64,000 nucleotides of DNA from the NCBI GenBank assembly GCA_947498785.1, contig CANMLS010000002.1:202975-266974 (forward strand), given 5' to 3'. Under the pieces are notes generated by a model that worked only from the letters and a program-made list of their open reading frames with translations, was not told the DNA's origin and did no database searches. Positions 9,088 to 18,012 of the stretch are shown in pieces (within the stretch, counting starts at the first letter, position 1; each line of letters begins with the position of its first letter). The translations under genes and the position numbers were made by a program. This DNA is from an uncultured Aquimarina sp. Its GTDB lineage: Bacteria; Bacteroidota; Bacteroidia; Flavobacteriales; Flavobacteriaceae.

Positions 9088-9103
9088 CCTTGTTATAACA
9101 AGG
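9088..9103. promoter_or_regulatory. 16-bp perfect palindrome in leader of the gene at 9175
   Basis: CCTTGTTATAACAAGG is perfectly self-complementary and lies 71 bp before the ATG at 9175, downstream of the presumed transcription start. It could be a DNA operator or an RNA hairpin. No U-run follows, so it is not a terminator. Confidence 0.4.
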
Positions 9104-9174
9104 TAAGTTGTTTTTAATAAAAAATAAAAAAATATTTAACATGTATTGTTAGATATTATTAATCACTAAAATTT

Positions 9175-9510
9175 ATGCTTATGAATTTAGAAGAAGTAAT
9201 TATGGCATCAATTGCTGAGTTTTTAGATGTAGAAGTGCATAAGGATACAGAAACCTTAGATTTAGCTTCAAAAATAGAAATCGTTCAAAAAAGAATAGCA
9301 GATAAAACAAAAAATAGTCCATATCCTTTTTTGAATAAAAGTAACTCAAAAGAGTATGAGTACGAGATGTTTTTTAGTAGTAATCCTAATGATATGATCA
9401 AAATTGATGGATGGATACCCATAGAGACAGAAAGAATAGGTAAAGCAGATAAAATATTAGAATTTATAGAAATTGGTCTTTTACGTAAAATTGAAATTAG
9501 TTATAGCTAA
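9175..9510 (+). CDS. Small acidic protein of unknown function
   Basis: 111 residues if the first ATG is used; a second in-frame ATG lies at 9181. There is no signal peptide or membrane segment, so it is probably cytosolic. The N-terminal part is predicted helical (EEVIMASIAEFLDVEVH) and the chain is rich in Glu, Lys and Ile. I do not recognise a family. An elaborate upstream region (direct repeats, palindrome, probable long leader) and a strong terminator at 9616-9655 suggest a separately regulated real gene. Confidence 0.6.
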   Translation: MLMNLEEVIMASIAEFLDVEVHKDTETLDLASKIEIVQKRIADKTKNSPYPFLNKSNSKEYEYEMFFSSNPNDMIKIDGWIPIETERIGKADKILEFIEIGLLRKIEISYS

Positions 9511-9615
9511 CAAACATTAGTTATATCGGTTAAGCTAATTTGAAGAATAGTTTTTTTGCCCCAAATTTACTCGAGTTTTATGTCTGAGTAAAATCAGTCA
9601 TATGTTTTTAAATTT

Positions 9616-9655
9616 ACCGATTATAATATCTAACAATATTATGATCGGTTTTTAT
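9616..9655 (+). terminator. Intrinsic terminator between convergent genes
   Basis: A 14-bp stem with one T·G pair (ACCGATTATAATAT at 9616-9629 against ATATTATGATCGGT ending at 9649) encloses a six-base loop and is followed by TTTTT on the plus strand. It serves the gene ending at 9510 and may also stop the minus-strand gene ending at 9682, though the U-run on that side is poorer. Confidence 0.75.
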
Positions 9656-9681
9656 TTGATTCTGTCAAAATAAAAAAGATA

Positions 9682-10194
9682 CTACCAATGAAAATCTCTG
9701 TCTTTGATCCCTATATGTTCAGAAACAAAAGTGTCAACAAAAGTACTTGTGGAAGAAAATTGCTTGTGTCTGAATTGAATTCTAAGTGTATCTCGATGGA
9801 GTTTTAAAATTTTGAAAAACTTATATTTTTTATCGATGTTCATGATATCTGGAAGGAGGTCGCTAGTTAATTTTATATAGGAATTCCCTTTTTTGCCTTT
9901 AATGATTTCCCAATTTCCTAATAGAGTTGAACCACAATTTTCATGATCACCATTATTATCCTTGAACATCATGTTTGGAGAGTAAGTAGCTCTATAAGAA
10001 AGAAAACAACCTCTCATATTCATACGAGTACCGTTATTATATCTCCAGGCTAATTTCCATGTTTTCCCTGTTTTACCGGCTAATAAGGCTATTGGATTGT
10101 CTGGAAGGGTATATGGTTTTTTTGAAGATTTTGTACAGGATATAAAACTGAGTACAGCGATAAGGATGACTGGAAATGATGAATATACTCGCAT
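9682..10194 (-). CDS. Lipocalin-like lipoprotein
   Basis: The frame opens at 10230, but the ATG at 10194 begins a proper lipoprotein signal peptide (MRVYSSFPVILIAVLSFISC), so I place the start there, giving 170 residues. The mature part (GKTGKTWKLAW ... GNWEIIKGKKGNSYIKLTSD ... LRIQFRH) has the strand pattern of small lipocalin-like lipoproteins common in Flavobacteriaceae. The ligand is unknown. It is monocistronic and convergent with the small gene at 9175. Family assignment is from pattern only. Confidence 0.65.
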   Translation of the reverse strand: MRVYSSFPVILIAVLSFISCTKSSKKPYTLPDNPIALLAGKTGKTWKLAWRYNNGTRMNMRGCFLSYRATYSPNMMFKDNNGDHENCGSTLLGNWEIIKGKKGNSYIKLTSDLLPDIMNIDKKYKFFKILKLHRDTLRIQFRHKQFSSTSTFVDTFVSEHIGIKDRDFHW

Positions 10195-10385
10195 AGTACA
10201 TGTTTTGATTTCTATAATATCAAAAATCATACCCCACAGTATGTCAAAATATAAATTGTTAATACTTCTGTGAAAAAGTATTCGATTGTTCCTCCTTTTT
10301 ACATATGTTTTAAACTTACTTTTACCTATAAATTCTATCAGTTGTTAGGATTAGGTTTATAAAATTAAGATTTGAGATATATCAT

Positions 10386-10574
10386 ATGACTGAATATGTG
10401 CTTTTAACAGATAAACAAAGCTATTTTGTAGAATATCTTATAGGGGAGCTTGTTTTGTCTAATAGTATCAGTGAAGCGATGAAATTTGATGATGAACATA
10501 TTGCGTTAAAGTTTAAAAAAATGCTTCATAACTCATGTAAGCTAACAACTAGTGTAAATACTTATATAGGATAA
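10386..10574 (+). CDS. Small hypothetical protein (62 aa)
   Basis: A short frame with ordinary codon use for this genome: MTEYVLLTDKQSYFVEYLIG, then ISEAMKFDDEHIALKFKKML. No signal peptide or membrane helix. It resembles small phage- or plasmid-type proteins, but I cannot name a family. The gap to the convergent S41 gene is 20 bp, and no promoter or terminator is obvious. It may be real or chance. Confidence 0.4.
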   Translation: MTEYVLLTDKQSYFVEYLIGELVLSNSISEAMKFDDEHIALKFKKMLHNSCKLTTSVNTYIG

Positions 10575-10594
10575 TAGATCTTAGAATTTTACAT

Positions 10595-12049
10595 TTAACC
10601 CCCAATTAATCTTATGATGTAATCAAGTTCTGGATCTCTTCCAGATATTAAATCTTCTAAGGTTAGAATTATATGTTTATCTGGCGGTATGCCAGATCCT
10701 TTAGGAATAGTTTTATCTTTAACGTAGTGATTAACTTTTTCCATAGACATAGACATAAGAATTTTAGAGTTTGGTAGTTCATAATACACGGGAAACTCTC
10801 CATTAAAGAAATAATATCCACCACCATTTTCTTCTCCTATTAATAATATGTCTGGATCGTTTTTTACATTTAGAGTAAAAGTTGAACCTGCTGCAAAAGT
10901 TGTTCCCCCTGATAAGACATAGACTTTACCTTTAAAACGATCTTTATCAGGAACCATAATCGCTTCCATGTCATCAAAGGAAATTTGCCAACCATCATAT
11001 ATGGGGTGATTGTTAAATTTATCTTTTAAAAACTCTTTTTCGTTAAGGAATGTTCTCGTTGTGTATTTTCGTTCAGGTACAGAAAGAGAAGCAATATATT
11101 CACTGGTAATCTGTTTAAAGGTGCCTTTTGATATAAATGAATATAAATGAACTGCATTGGATCTAAAACCTCCATTATTTTGACGGACATCGATAATAAG
11201 GTGACGAGTTTTTTTCTTATTAATTTCTTTAAAAATCTTTGTCAATTTTGACTTAAATATCCTTGTATCGCTTTCAAAAGTGTTAACGACCAATACTGCT
11301 GCATTTAAATCCTCTTTAAAATATACAAATGGATCTTTATTACTAATATATGTGTTAAAAAAATTAAAATCGTTTTCTTTATTATGATACTTTGCAAAGT
11401 ATGAATTACGCTTGGTATTTCTTAATCTAACTTTGGCAAAAGATTCTGCTGGGATAGATATATTCTTTTTTGTTCCATTTGGTTCTGTATAGTTAATATC
11501 AAATTGTTTTTGAATACCAAATTCGTAGGCAAAATACAAACCAAATTTTAATTCAATGTCTCTATATTTTTTGGTTAAATTGTATCCATCACTGGCAGCA
11601 TATTTCTTCATGTTTTCAAAAATTACAGAAATTCCTCTACCATTAATCTCATGAATTTTTGAACCAATAGGGATGTTAAAATCATCTGTATCGGTATAAA
11701 ATTCTGTGTTTATTATTTTTAAAATTAAAGGGAAATAATATTGATCTGTTTTTATCGTATTTGGTGCATATAATACAAGATGTCCATCTTTGATTTTATC
11801 TGTAATGTTTAGCATTTTTTTATACAGATCAATGTCAGAATTTTCAGAACCGAGTGATTCTTTTGTATTTTCAAAAATATAATTTAGAGAATCCTCATTA
11901 ATAAATTCATACAGTGAGGGGTGTCCTTTTTTTAGGATATTTTCAAAAATCTTAAAATCTTCTTTTATTCCTAAAGAGTCTATATGTCTTTGTGCAGAGA
12001 CTACACAAGATACTATGCAAAAAAGCACAAAAAACTGTGTTTTTTTCAT
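10595..12049 (-). CDS. Secreted S41 (C-terminal processing) peptidase homologue, probably inactive
   Basis: 484 residues with a cleavable signal peptide (MKKTQFFVLFCIVSCVVSAQ). The C-terminal half has the S41 fold signatures HLIIDVRQNNGG and KVYVLSGGTTFAAGSTF. In active S41 proteases of this type the latter reads TFSxA, with Ser as nucleophile; here that position is Ala386 (codon GCA). The protein therefore looks catalytically dead, or uses the nearby Ser389 in an unusual way. The N-terminal half is an unassigned extracellular region. It lies behind the CarboxypepD_reg protein on the same strand, about 190 bp away with a terminator between, so it is probably transcribed separately. Confidence 0.85.
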   Translation of the reverse strand: MKKTQFFVLFCIVSCVVSAQRHIDSLGIKEDFKIFENILKKGHPSLYEFINEDSLNYIFENTKESLGSENSDIDLYKKMLNITDKIKDGHLVLYAPNTIKTDQYYFPLILKIINTEFYTDTDDFNIPIGSKIHEINGRGISVIFENMKKYAASDGYNLTKKYRDIELKFGLYFAYEFGIQKQFDINYTEPNGTKKNISIPAESFAKVRLRNTKRNSYFAKYHNKENDFNFFNTYISNKDPFVYFKEDLNAAVLVVNTFESDTRIFKSKLTKIFKEINKKKTRHLIIDVRQNNGGFRSNAVHLYSFISKGTFKQITSEYIASLSVPERKYTTRTFLNEKEFLKDKFNNHPIYDGWQISFDDMEAIMVPDKDRFKGKVYVLSGGTTFAAGSTFTLNVKNDPDILLIGEENGGGYYFFNGEFPVYYELPNSKILMSMSMEKVNHYVKDKTIPKGSGIPPDKHIILTLEDLISGRDPELDYIIRLIGG

Positions 12050-12180
12050 TTGATAATTTTGAAAAATGATTCCTATGTTTAACTTCTTTAGATTGATAAT
12101 TATTAATTATTACAACCTTTTTATTTTCCCAGGTGTAAAAATAATAAAATTGTATCTTGAATAATGTGATAGATATATTA

Positions 12181-12212
12181 AAAAAAAGAACACACCAAGG
12201 CATGTTCTTTTT
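12181..12212 (-). terminator. Intrinsic terminator downstream of the CarboxypepD_reg gene
   Basis: A perfect 10-bp stem AAAAAGAACA (12183-12192) / TGTTCTTTTT (12203-12212) with a ten-base loop. Read on the minus strand it ends in seven T residues, closing the gene that ends at 12238. Confidence 0.8.
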
Positions 12213-12237
12213 AAATTATCTATTTGGTTTTATTTTA

Positions 12238-13539
12238 TTAATTCAATTTCCGTAATTGTTTTTTTATCTTTTTAATAGCTGATTCTATAGATTTCTCTGG
12301 TTCTATAACGTTATATTCGCCCCAGAATTGTGGATCAGAAAAGCCAGAAGCTTCGTCACTAATAACAACAGATTCTTTTAACCTATCTTTTGATTTAAGT
12401 GTTTCATTGTCAATATTTTTTTTCCAATCTGTAATGGCCATTTCTACATTTAATCTATAATTTGAATTAAATAACCTCTTTTTCCAATTTATTTTCACTG
12501 CTAGATCAATTCTACCATATCCATAATACCACTTGCCATTCTTTTGGCGATAATCAATATTATATGAAGCTTCTGTAAAATATACTTTGGCTCTATTAGG
12601 CTTTTTTCTCACAAACATTTTGCTGACCTCTTCTTTATCTTCTGTGTTTAGACTAAAAATAGCCTTCGTCATAGCTAAAGTTTCAGAATCAATATATAAT
12701 TTTCCATAGTATAGAGGCTCTTCGATTGTAGGAAGTTGTTTGAATTTTAGTACATAAATATATCGATCATTAATTTTTGTTGATTTATCAAAACTAAATT
12801 CATAGAAATTCAACATTTCTTGAGTAAATACGCTTTCAGGATTTTTCATTACATCTATATACAATGTACTTGTAGGCCCTCCTTGCAGTTTTAATGTTAA
12901 TGTATCGAGTTTTTTATAGTCGGCACTTTTTCTTGCCCTAAACAGCTTAATGATGTCTGTTTTTTTTGATTGGTATGGGTTTTTGTAAATATCAACCACG
13001 GCTTCAGAAAGAGAAACATACGTTCTTCTTTTTTTAATTGTTTCTCGATAAAAAGCAGTCATTATTGTATTATCATTAATGTAATTGACTCCTTTTCGTT
13101 TCATAACTTCACGTATAAGGGCCTTAGGGTCTTTTGGGTCAATAGTAACTTCTGATAACTCAGTTATCGATAGGCTGAGTTTTATTTTTAATTCTTGACC
13201 GTTAAATTCGGACAATGAAACTGTTTTATCGAGATAGCCAAGGTGTGAAATAGTAATTTTACCATTTACCAAATTCTTTGGCACTTTCAATAAGAACTCC
13301 CCTTCATCATTGGTAACAGTAGAAATGTTAGTTTCATTTACAGAGATAGATGCAGATATAAGAGGGGTGTTGTTTTCTTTGTCTAATGCTATCCCTTTAT
13401 ACTCGTCATAGTTTACTGAATTTTGAGAATTGATGTCTTGATAATATGTAAATGCATGCATATGTGTTGAATATCCAATAATCAATAAAGCAAACAGTAT
13501 GAAAGTCTGGTGTTTTTTGTGAAATAAAATATTTTTCAT
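12238..13539 (-). CDS. Exported CarboxypepD_reg-like domain protein
   Basis: 433 residues. An N-terminal hydrophobic signal (about residues 12-30) is followed at about 48-130 by a carboxypeptidase regulatory-like beta-sandwich (YKGIALDKENNTPLISASI, GEFLLKVP, ISHLGYLDKTVSL), the module often found at the N-terminus of SusC/TonB receptors. The remainder (residues 140-430) is rich in beta strands and Lys/Tyr and resembles the non-barrel part of DUF5686-type outer-membrane-associated proteins, but without a barrel. It is probably periplasmic or surface-located. The specific role is unknown. A terminator follows at 12181-12212. Confidence 0.75.
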   Translation of the reverse strand: MKNILFHKKHQTFILFALLIIGYSTHMHAFTYYQDINSQNSVNYDEYKGIALDKENNTPLISASISVNETNISTVTNDEGEFLLKVPKNLVNGKITISHLGYLDKTVSLSEFNGQELKIKLSLSITELSEVTIDPKDPKALIREVMKRKGVNYINDNTIMTAFYRETIKKRRTYVSLSEAVVDIYKNPYQSKKTDIIKLFRARKSADYKKLDTLTLKLQGGPTSTLYIDVMKNPESVFTQEMLNFYEFSFDKSTKINDRYIYVLKFKQLPTIEEPLYYGKLYIDSETLAMTKAIFSLNTEDKEEVSKMFVRKKPNRAKVYFTEASYNIDYRQKNGKWYYGYGRIDLAVKINWKKRLFNSNYRLNVEMAITDWKKNIDNETLKSKDRLKESVVISDEASGFSDPQFWGEYNVIEPEKSIESAIKKIKKQLRKLN

Positions 13540-13785
13540 AGCTATTTTTTTTTGATTGTAAATTCTTTTATATTGAATTTGATACTAAATACAATATAGC
13601 AATTTTTGTTGACTTAATTAATTGTAAATACGTTAAAACCAGAGGTGAAAAATCAATGGATTTAAAATTTATGTTGTATAAAATTTTGGAACATAGTTAT
13701 CTAGGGGTGAAGTTTTACAGAGAACTTATTATTAATAACTATTCAAGTTTTGGAATAATAGTACTAAAAACATTAACTAATCAAA

Positions 13786-13818
13786 AAAATCCACAGCAGG
13801 AAATCTACCGTGGATTTT
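13786..13818 (-). terminator. Intrinsic terminator after the T9SS-type gene
   Basis: Stem AAAATCCAC (13786-13794) / GTGGATTTT (13810-13818), 9 bp, 15-base loop, with A/T runs on both sides. On the minus strand it ends in a T-run, 23 bp past the gene that ends at 13841. The adjoining stretch 13540-13785, upstream of the gene at 13539, shows no gene or other clear element. Confidence 0.7.
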
Positions 13819-13840
13819 AAACCTTACTTTAGTGTTAAAA

Positions 13841-14374
13841 TTATATTTTGAAAACTATTTCTCTTAATTTATATCCTTCTATCTTAATTAGATATGTTTT
13901 TGGATCAAAATAATTGTGAAGATAGTCATCAACCTCTCCTTTGTCTAATAACCTTCCAGCCATATTATAAAGACTATAGCTAAGACCTAGAGGAACTTCT
14001 TTAATATCTTTAAAAGTTTTTAAATCTGTATTTTGTTGACAAGTATCATCTGCCAAAAACCTGTCAATAAAAGTAATCCTTCCTTCTTCTTGCCCTTCAA
14101 GTGTAACAGTTGCGGTTTCATCAATGTCGATTATACCATTACCAGTTAAATCACCGAGGATAATGAGGCATGCATTTCTAACTTTAATGCGAACTCCGTC
14201 TTCTAGATGTAGACTTTCAGTAATGAAAATAACACCTTCTTCTGTATTTTCATCTAAACCATTTACTATAGTGTTTTCTGTTACCGACATTAACTTATAT
14301 GAAATATCGATTTTGGTATTTGCCAATGTAATGCTGGTTATGAACAAGACTAATATGGGTAGAAATGTTTTCAT
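13841..14374 (-). CDS. Secreted protein with type IX secretion-like C-terminal domain
   Basis: The frame opens at 14473, but the ATG at 14374 begins a clear signal peptide (MKTFLPILVLFITSITLANT), giving 177 residues. The middle resembles the strand-rich motif of parallel beta-helix or adhesin proteins (SLHLEDGVRIKVRNACLIIL, GNGIIDIDETATVTL). The last 45 residues (YSLYNMAGRLLDKGEVDDY ... TYLIKIEGYKLREIV) match the pattern of type A T9SS sorting domains: a short strand, G-R, a turn, then Y-L-I-K-I. It is probably exported and attached to the surface. Ligand or enzyme activity is unknown. Confidence 0.7.
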   Translation of the reverse strand: MKTFLPILVLFITSITLANTKIDISYKLMSVTENTIVNGLDENTEEGVIFITESLHLEDGVRIKVRNACLIILGDLTGNGIIDIDETATVTLEGQEEGRITFIDRFLADDTCQQNTDLKTFKDIKEVPLGLSYSLYNMAGRLLDKGEVDDYLHNYFDPKTYLIKIEGYKLREIVFKI

Positions 14375-14750
14375 ATAATTTGGGGTTTTGGGTTGAATCT
14401 TAATTTTTAAAATGTAAGAAAATACTTTCTCAATTTGATTTTTTATCGTCGTAAAACATAAAATCAACGACAATATACAATAAATTGTGCTAAAAACGTA
14501 ATTTTTTTATGTTGAATATTGAAATTTATTTTTGCTTTAATTGCATAAATCAAGAATATCCCTGTGATTACAGGAAGTTTAAGAAATATTTCTTTTGTTT
14601 TTTTTTAATAAATTTAGCGTGAGTTTTTTCATTTTTGATATAATAGAGAATAAAAGTGAAGTTTAACTGGTTGATTATACCAAGGATGTGATCTAATGAT
14701 AGATATGAAATATGGTAAAACCGTAATTTGATTAAATTTTATCAGTAATA
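14375..14750. other. Intergenic region between divergent genes
   Basis: I see no gene here. A small hairpin CCTGT-gatt-ACAGG lies at 14561-14574 but has no U-run. The first part must contain the minus-strand promoter of the secreted-protein gene; no strong match to the Bacteroidetes consensus was found. Confidence 0.4.
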
Positions 14751-14782
14751 TTTGACAGGTGTCATTTTTTTTTGTATTTTTG
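14751..14782 (+). promoter_or_regulatory. Promoter of the Xre/RES toxin-antitoxin operon
   Basis: TTTG at 14751-14754, a 20-bp spacer and TATTTTTG at 14775-14782 match the Bacteroidetes consensus very well. Transcription would start near 14788, only about 12 nt before the antitoxin ATG at 14800. Confidence 0.75.
14753..14764. promoter_or_regulatory. Inverted repeat overlapping the -33 box, likely antitoxin operator
   Basis: TGACA-GG-TGTCA has five-base arms and overlaps the TTTG box of the toxin-antitoxin promoter. Xre-type antitoxins normally repress their own operon, so this is the best operator candidate. Confidence 0.55.
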
Positions 14783-14799
14783 TCGCAAAATAAGCAACC

Positions 14800-15252
14800 A
14801 TGAGTGCAGTATCTCCATTAGATTTTGACAGTTTTGAGAATAAAGGTTTATTAAGATATCTAAATATAGACATTCCATTACGAAATATGTATGATTTTAT
14901 TGAGTTATCAAGAAATGGAATAGATAAAAAAGCATTGTTACATTTGGCAAAAACTATTGATTTTGATCTTAAAGAATTAGCACATGTATTACACATGTCA
15001 GAACGTACTATCCAACGCTATGATTTAAATAAAAAGTTAAGTACAGAGGCAAGTGCAAAAGCCTTACAATTAGCCAAACTTTATGCAAAAGGAGAAAATA
15101 TTTTTGGAGATCTTATTCGTTTTAAGAATTGGATGCACCATCCGAGTGTTGCATTAGCTATGAAAAAACCAAAAGAACTTCTAGATACAACTTTTGGTTT
15201 TCAGCTACTTAATGAAGAATTAGTTAGAATTGAGCATGGAATCTTTGCATAA
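14800..15252 (+). CDS. Xre/MbcA/ParS-type antitoxin of a RES toxin-antitoxin system
   Basis: 150 residues. A helix-turn-helix of Xre type sits at about residues 60-85 (KELAHVLHMSERTIQRYD). A C-terminal toxin-binding domain (DUF2384) follows, with the hallmark FGDLIRFKNWMHHPSVAL and a PKELLDTTFGFQLLNEEL stretch. It neutralises the downstream RES toxin by covering its NAD-binding site and probably represses the operon. The stop codon shares a base with the toxin start (TAATG), indicating translational coupling. Confidence 0.93.
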   Translation: MSAVSPLDFDSFENKGLLRYLNIDIPLRNMYDFIELSRNGIDKKALLHLAKTIDFDLKELAHVLHMSERTIQRYDLNKKLSTEASAKALQLAKLYAKGENIFGDLIRFKNWMHHPSVALAMKKPKELLDTTFGFQLLNEELVRIEHGIFA

Positions 15253-15707
15253 TGCAAGTATATAGAATAGCAAAACAAAAATATATCAAAGACCTTTCTG
15301 GAGTTGGAGCAAAGACTGTAGGAGGAAGGTGGAATCCTAAAGGTATCGCAGTTCTGTATACAAGTACTTCTGCTGCACTTTCGGCATTAGAAGTATTGGC
15401 ACATTTGCCAGCAGCTTATTTTCCAGATGATATGGCAATTGCTACCATTGCTATTCCAGATAAACTGGTAACGACTATGCATATAGAAACATTACCAGAT
15501 AGTTGGAATAAAATTCCAGTACCTATTGAAATTCAAAATTTTGCTGTTCCGTGGATAACAGAAGAAAAATATTTAGGACTTAAGGTACCTAGTATAATAA
15601 TACCAAAAGAAGAAAACCTTCTCATCAATCCTTTGCATCCTGAATTTGATAAAATAAAACTTATAAATATGGAACCATTCTCTTTTGATACAAGGTTATT
15701 AAAATAA
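15252..15707 (+). CDS. RES-domain toxin (NAD+ phosphorylase family)
   Basis: 151 residues, full length for RES toxins such as MbcT. The expected active-site residues are visible: Arg26 in GGRWNP, Tyr36 in VLYTS, Glu47 in SALEVL, Ser114 in VPS and Asn126 in NPLHP. RES toxins degrade NAD+ and stop growth when the antitoxin is lost. It overlaps the antitoxin gene by one base. No inactivating change is seen, so the module looks intact. The flanks show no integrase or repeat. Confidence 0.93.
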   Translation: MQVYRIAKQKYIKDLSGVGAKTVGGRWNPKGIAVLYTSTSAALSALEVLAHLPAAYFPDDMAIATIAIPDKLVTTMHIETLPDSWNKIPVPIEIQNFAVPWITEEKYLGLKVPSIIIPKEENLLINPLHPEFDKIKLINMEPFSFDTRLLK

Positions 15708-15900
15708 AGATTAGGTGTTTTTAGGAGCTAACTGTTTTATTTTTAGTTTATTATTCTTTTTAAATCTTATTTTTTCGTTAAAACTCTACATAAAAGGTAT
15801 TAACATCTATCATTTTATATAAATTACAGACTCAATATCCGTAATGAATTCTCAATTTATACGTCATATTGTAGATAACTAATCTTAATTTACTAACAGA

Positions 15901-17982
15901 ATGAATATAAAAATGAAAAGTCTTTATTTTTTGGCGATATTTATTTTCGCTTTTGTGAGTTGTAAAAACGAAACAAAAAAAGATGAAAGTGAAACTAAAG
16001 TAGTCGCTGAAGTTGAAAAAATCCCAGGAATAGTCCTGGAAAACATGGATAAAAATGTAAATCCTAAAGATGATTTTTACAATTATGTAAACGGTAATTG
16101 GATGAAAACTACCGAAATTCCAGCAGATAGGACAACTTGGGGAGGATTTGGGGTACTTCGAAAGTCAACAGACAAAGATGTGCTAGAAATTTTGGATAAA
16201 GCAAAGAAAAGTGGAAAATATGGAGGAGATACCGATCAAGCAAAAGCATTGGCTATTTTTGACACCAAATTAGATACTGTGGTAAGAAATAAAGGAGGTT
16301 TAGCACCATTACAATCAGCGCTTGATGATATTACATCAATAAAGAATCTTAATGATTTACAAACTGTATTAGCTAAAAACCCATCAGTGTCATCACCATT
16401 AATAGGAATAGGTGTACAAGCAGATTTAAATAATAGCGCAATGAATGCGGTTTACTTAGGAGCTAATGGATTGGGATTACCAGATCGAGATTATTACTTG
16501 GATCAAGACGGTAAATCAAAAGAAATTCGTGTAGAGTATAAAAAACATATTGTTAGAATGCTGCAAATGTTGGGAGATTCTGAGTCTGACGCTACTGCAG
16601 CGGCAGATAAAATACTAGATTTAGAAACTAAACTTGCTGAACCTAGATTAAACAAAGTTGAAAGTAGAGATGCTCGTAATTACAATAATCCAAGAACACT
16701 AGCAGAAGCTGATAAAATGTTAACTTCAATAGATGTTAATAAAATGCTTAGTGATCTTGGTGTAACTAAGAAATTTGATACTATCATAGTTACCCAATTA
16801 AGATATACCAAAGCTTTAGATAGTTTTTTAAAGGATACGCCCATCGAAGATTTAAAAACTTTGATTAGATGGGATACATTTAATAATGCAGCTGGTCGTT
16901 TGACGACTGATGTCGAAACTGCAAATTGGGAGTTTTACAGCAAATATTTAAGAGGTCAAAAAGAACAACGTCCAGCAGATGAGCGCGCACTTGCCACTGT
17001 AAATGGAACAGTTGGAGAAGCTTTGGGACAACTATATGTAGATGAGAAATTTCCACCAGAAGCTAAAGCTAAGGCAGAAAAAATGATCGCTAATGTAATT
17101 GAAGCATATAAAGTACGTATTCAGAAATTGGATTGGATGAGTGACGAAACTAAAGCAAAAGGAATTGAAAAACTGAATAAGTTTACCGTTAAAATCGGAT
17201 ATCCTGATAAATGGGAAGATTATTCTAAAATGGAAGTGTCTTCAGATAAAACTTATTTTGAAAATATGGCAGCTGTTGATAAGTGGGCTCGAGAAAAGAG
17301 TTTTGAAGATATAGGAGAGCCTGTGGATAGGACAAAATGGGGAATGTCACCACAAACAGTGAACGCATATTTTAATCCCCTTAATAATGAGATTGTATTT
17401 CCTGCAGCAATTTTACAGCCACCTTTTTATAACTATACAGCTGATGAAGCAGTAAATTATGGAGGTATTGGTGCAGTAATTGGTCATGAGATTTCACATG
17501 CTTTTGATGATTCTGGAGCTCGTTTTGATGCCGATGGAAATCTTAAAAACTGGTGGACAGAAAATGATCTTAAAGCATTTACAGAAAGAGGAGATGCATT
17601 GGCAGAGCAATATAGTGCTATTGAAGTGCTCGACAGTGTGTTTATCAATGGTAAGTTTACTCTAGGTGAAAATATAGGTGATTTAGGAGGAGTATTAGGT
17701 GCTTATGATGGATTACAGATGCACCTTGCCGAAAACGGAAGGCCAGAAGATATTGATGGGTTTACAGCAGAGCAACGTTTCTTTATGTCCTGGGCTACTG
17801 TGTGGAGAACAAAAATGCGTGAAGATGCATTAAGAACAAGAATTAAAACTGATCCGCATTCTCCTGGTTTTACAAGAGCAATCCAGCCTTTGTTAAATGT
17901 TCAGGCTTTCTATGATGCTTTTGAGATAAAAGAAGGTGATAAAATGTATTTGGCTCCAGAGAATAGAGTTCATATCTGGTAA
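15901..17982 (+). CDS. M13 family (neprilysin/PepO-like) zinc metallopeptidase, lipoprotein
   Basis: 693 residues, the usual length. Starts at ATG 15901 or 15913; both give a lipoprotein signal ending at FVSC. The zinc site HEISH begins at His529 in GAVIGHEISHAFDDSG. The second M13 signature ENIGDLGG supplies the third zinc ligand, and NAYFNPLNNEIVFPAA is the substrate-binding NAYY-like motif. It probably degrades peptides up to about 30 residues in the periplasm or at the outer membrane. A terminator follows 30 bp downstream, so it appears to be monocistronic. Confidence 0.95.
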   Translation: MNIKMKSLYFLAIFIFAFVSCKNETKKDESETKVVAEVEKIPGIVLENMDKNVNPKDDFYNYVNGNWMKTTEIPADRTTWGGFGVLRKSTDKDVLEILDKAKKSGKYGGDTDQAKALAIFDTKLDTVVRNKGGLAPLQSALDDITSIKNLNDLQTVLAKNPSVSSPLIGIGVQADLNNSAMNAVYLGANGLGLPDRDYYLDQDGKSKEIRVEYKKHIVRMLQMLGDSESDATAAADKILDLETKLAEPRLNKVESRDARNYNNPRTLAEADKMLTSIDVNKMLSDLGVTKKFDTIIVTQLRYTKALDSFLKDTPIEDLKTLIRWDTFNNAAGRLTTDVETANWEFYSKYLRGQKEQRPADERALATVNGTVGEALGQLYVDEKFPPEAKAKAEKMIANVIEAYKVRIQKLDWMSDETKAKGIEKLNKFTVKIGYPDKWEDYSKMEVSSDKTYFENMAAVDKWAREKSFEDIGEPVDRTKWGMSPQTVNAYFNPLNNEIVFPAAILQPPFYNYTADEAVNYGGIGAVIGHEISHAFDDSGARFDADGNLKNWWTENDLKAFTERGDALAEQYSAIEVLDSVFINGKFTLGENIGDLGGVLGAYDGLQMHLAENGRPEDIDGFTAEQRFFMSWATVWRTKMREDALRTRIKTDPHSPGFTRAIQPLLNVQAFYDAFEIKEGDKMYLAPENRVHIW

Positions 17983-18012
17983 TACATTTATTTATAATAG
18001 TTACATAACAAG

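Larger units (their letters stand above)
8419..9174. other. Long intergenic region upstream of a small unknown gene
   Basis: There is no convincing reading frame. The first 500 bases show nothing clear. The last 210 bases carry the direct repeats at 8968-8998, a -7-like TAGATTTG at 9025-9032 without a -33 box, a G-rich patch near 9044-9052 and a 16-bp palindrome at 9088-9103. This looks like an activator-dependent promoter with a leader of about 140 nt for the gene at 9175. Confidence 0.45.

Noticed and set aside
14751..15707. The Xre/RES pair as part of a larger defence island
   Set aside because: Neighbours are ordinary secreted-protein and peptidase genes; no restriction, Abi or nuclease genes are adjacent.
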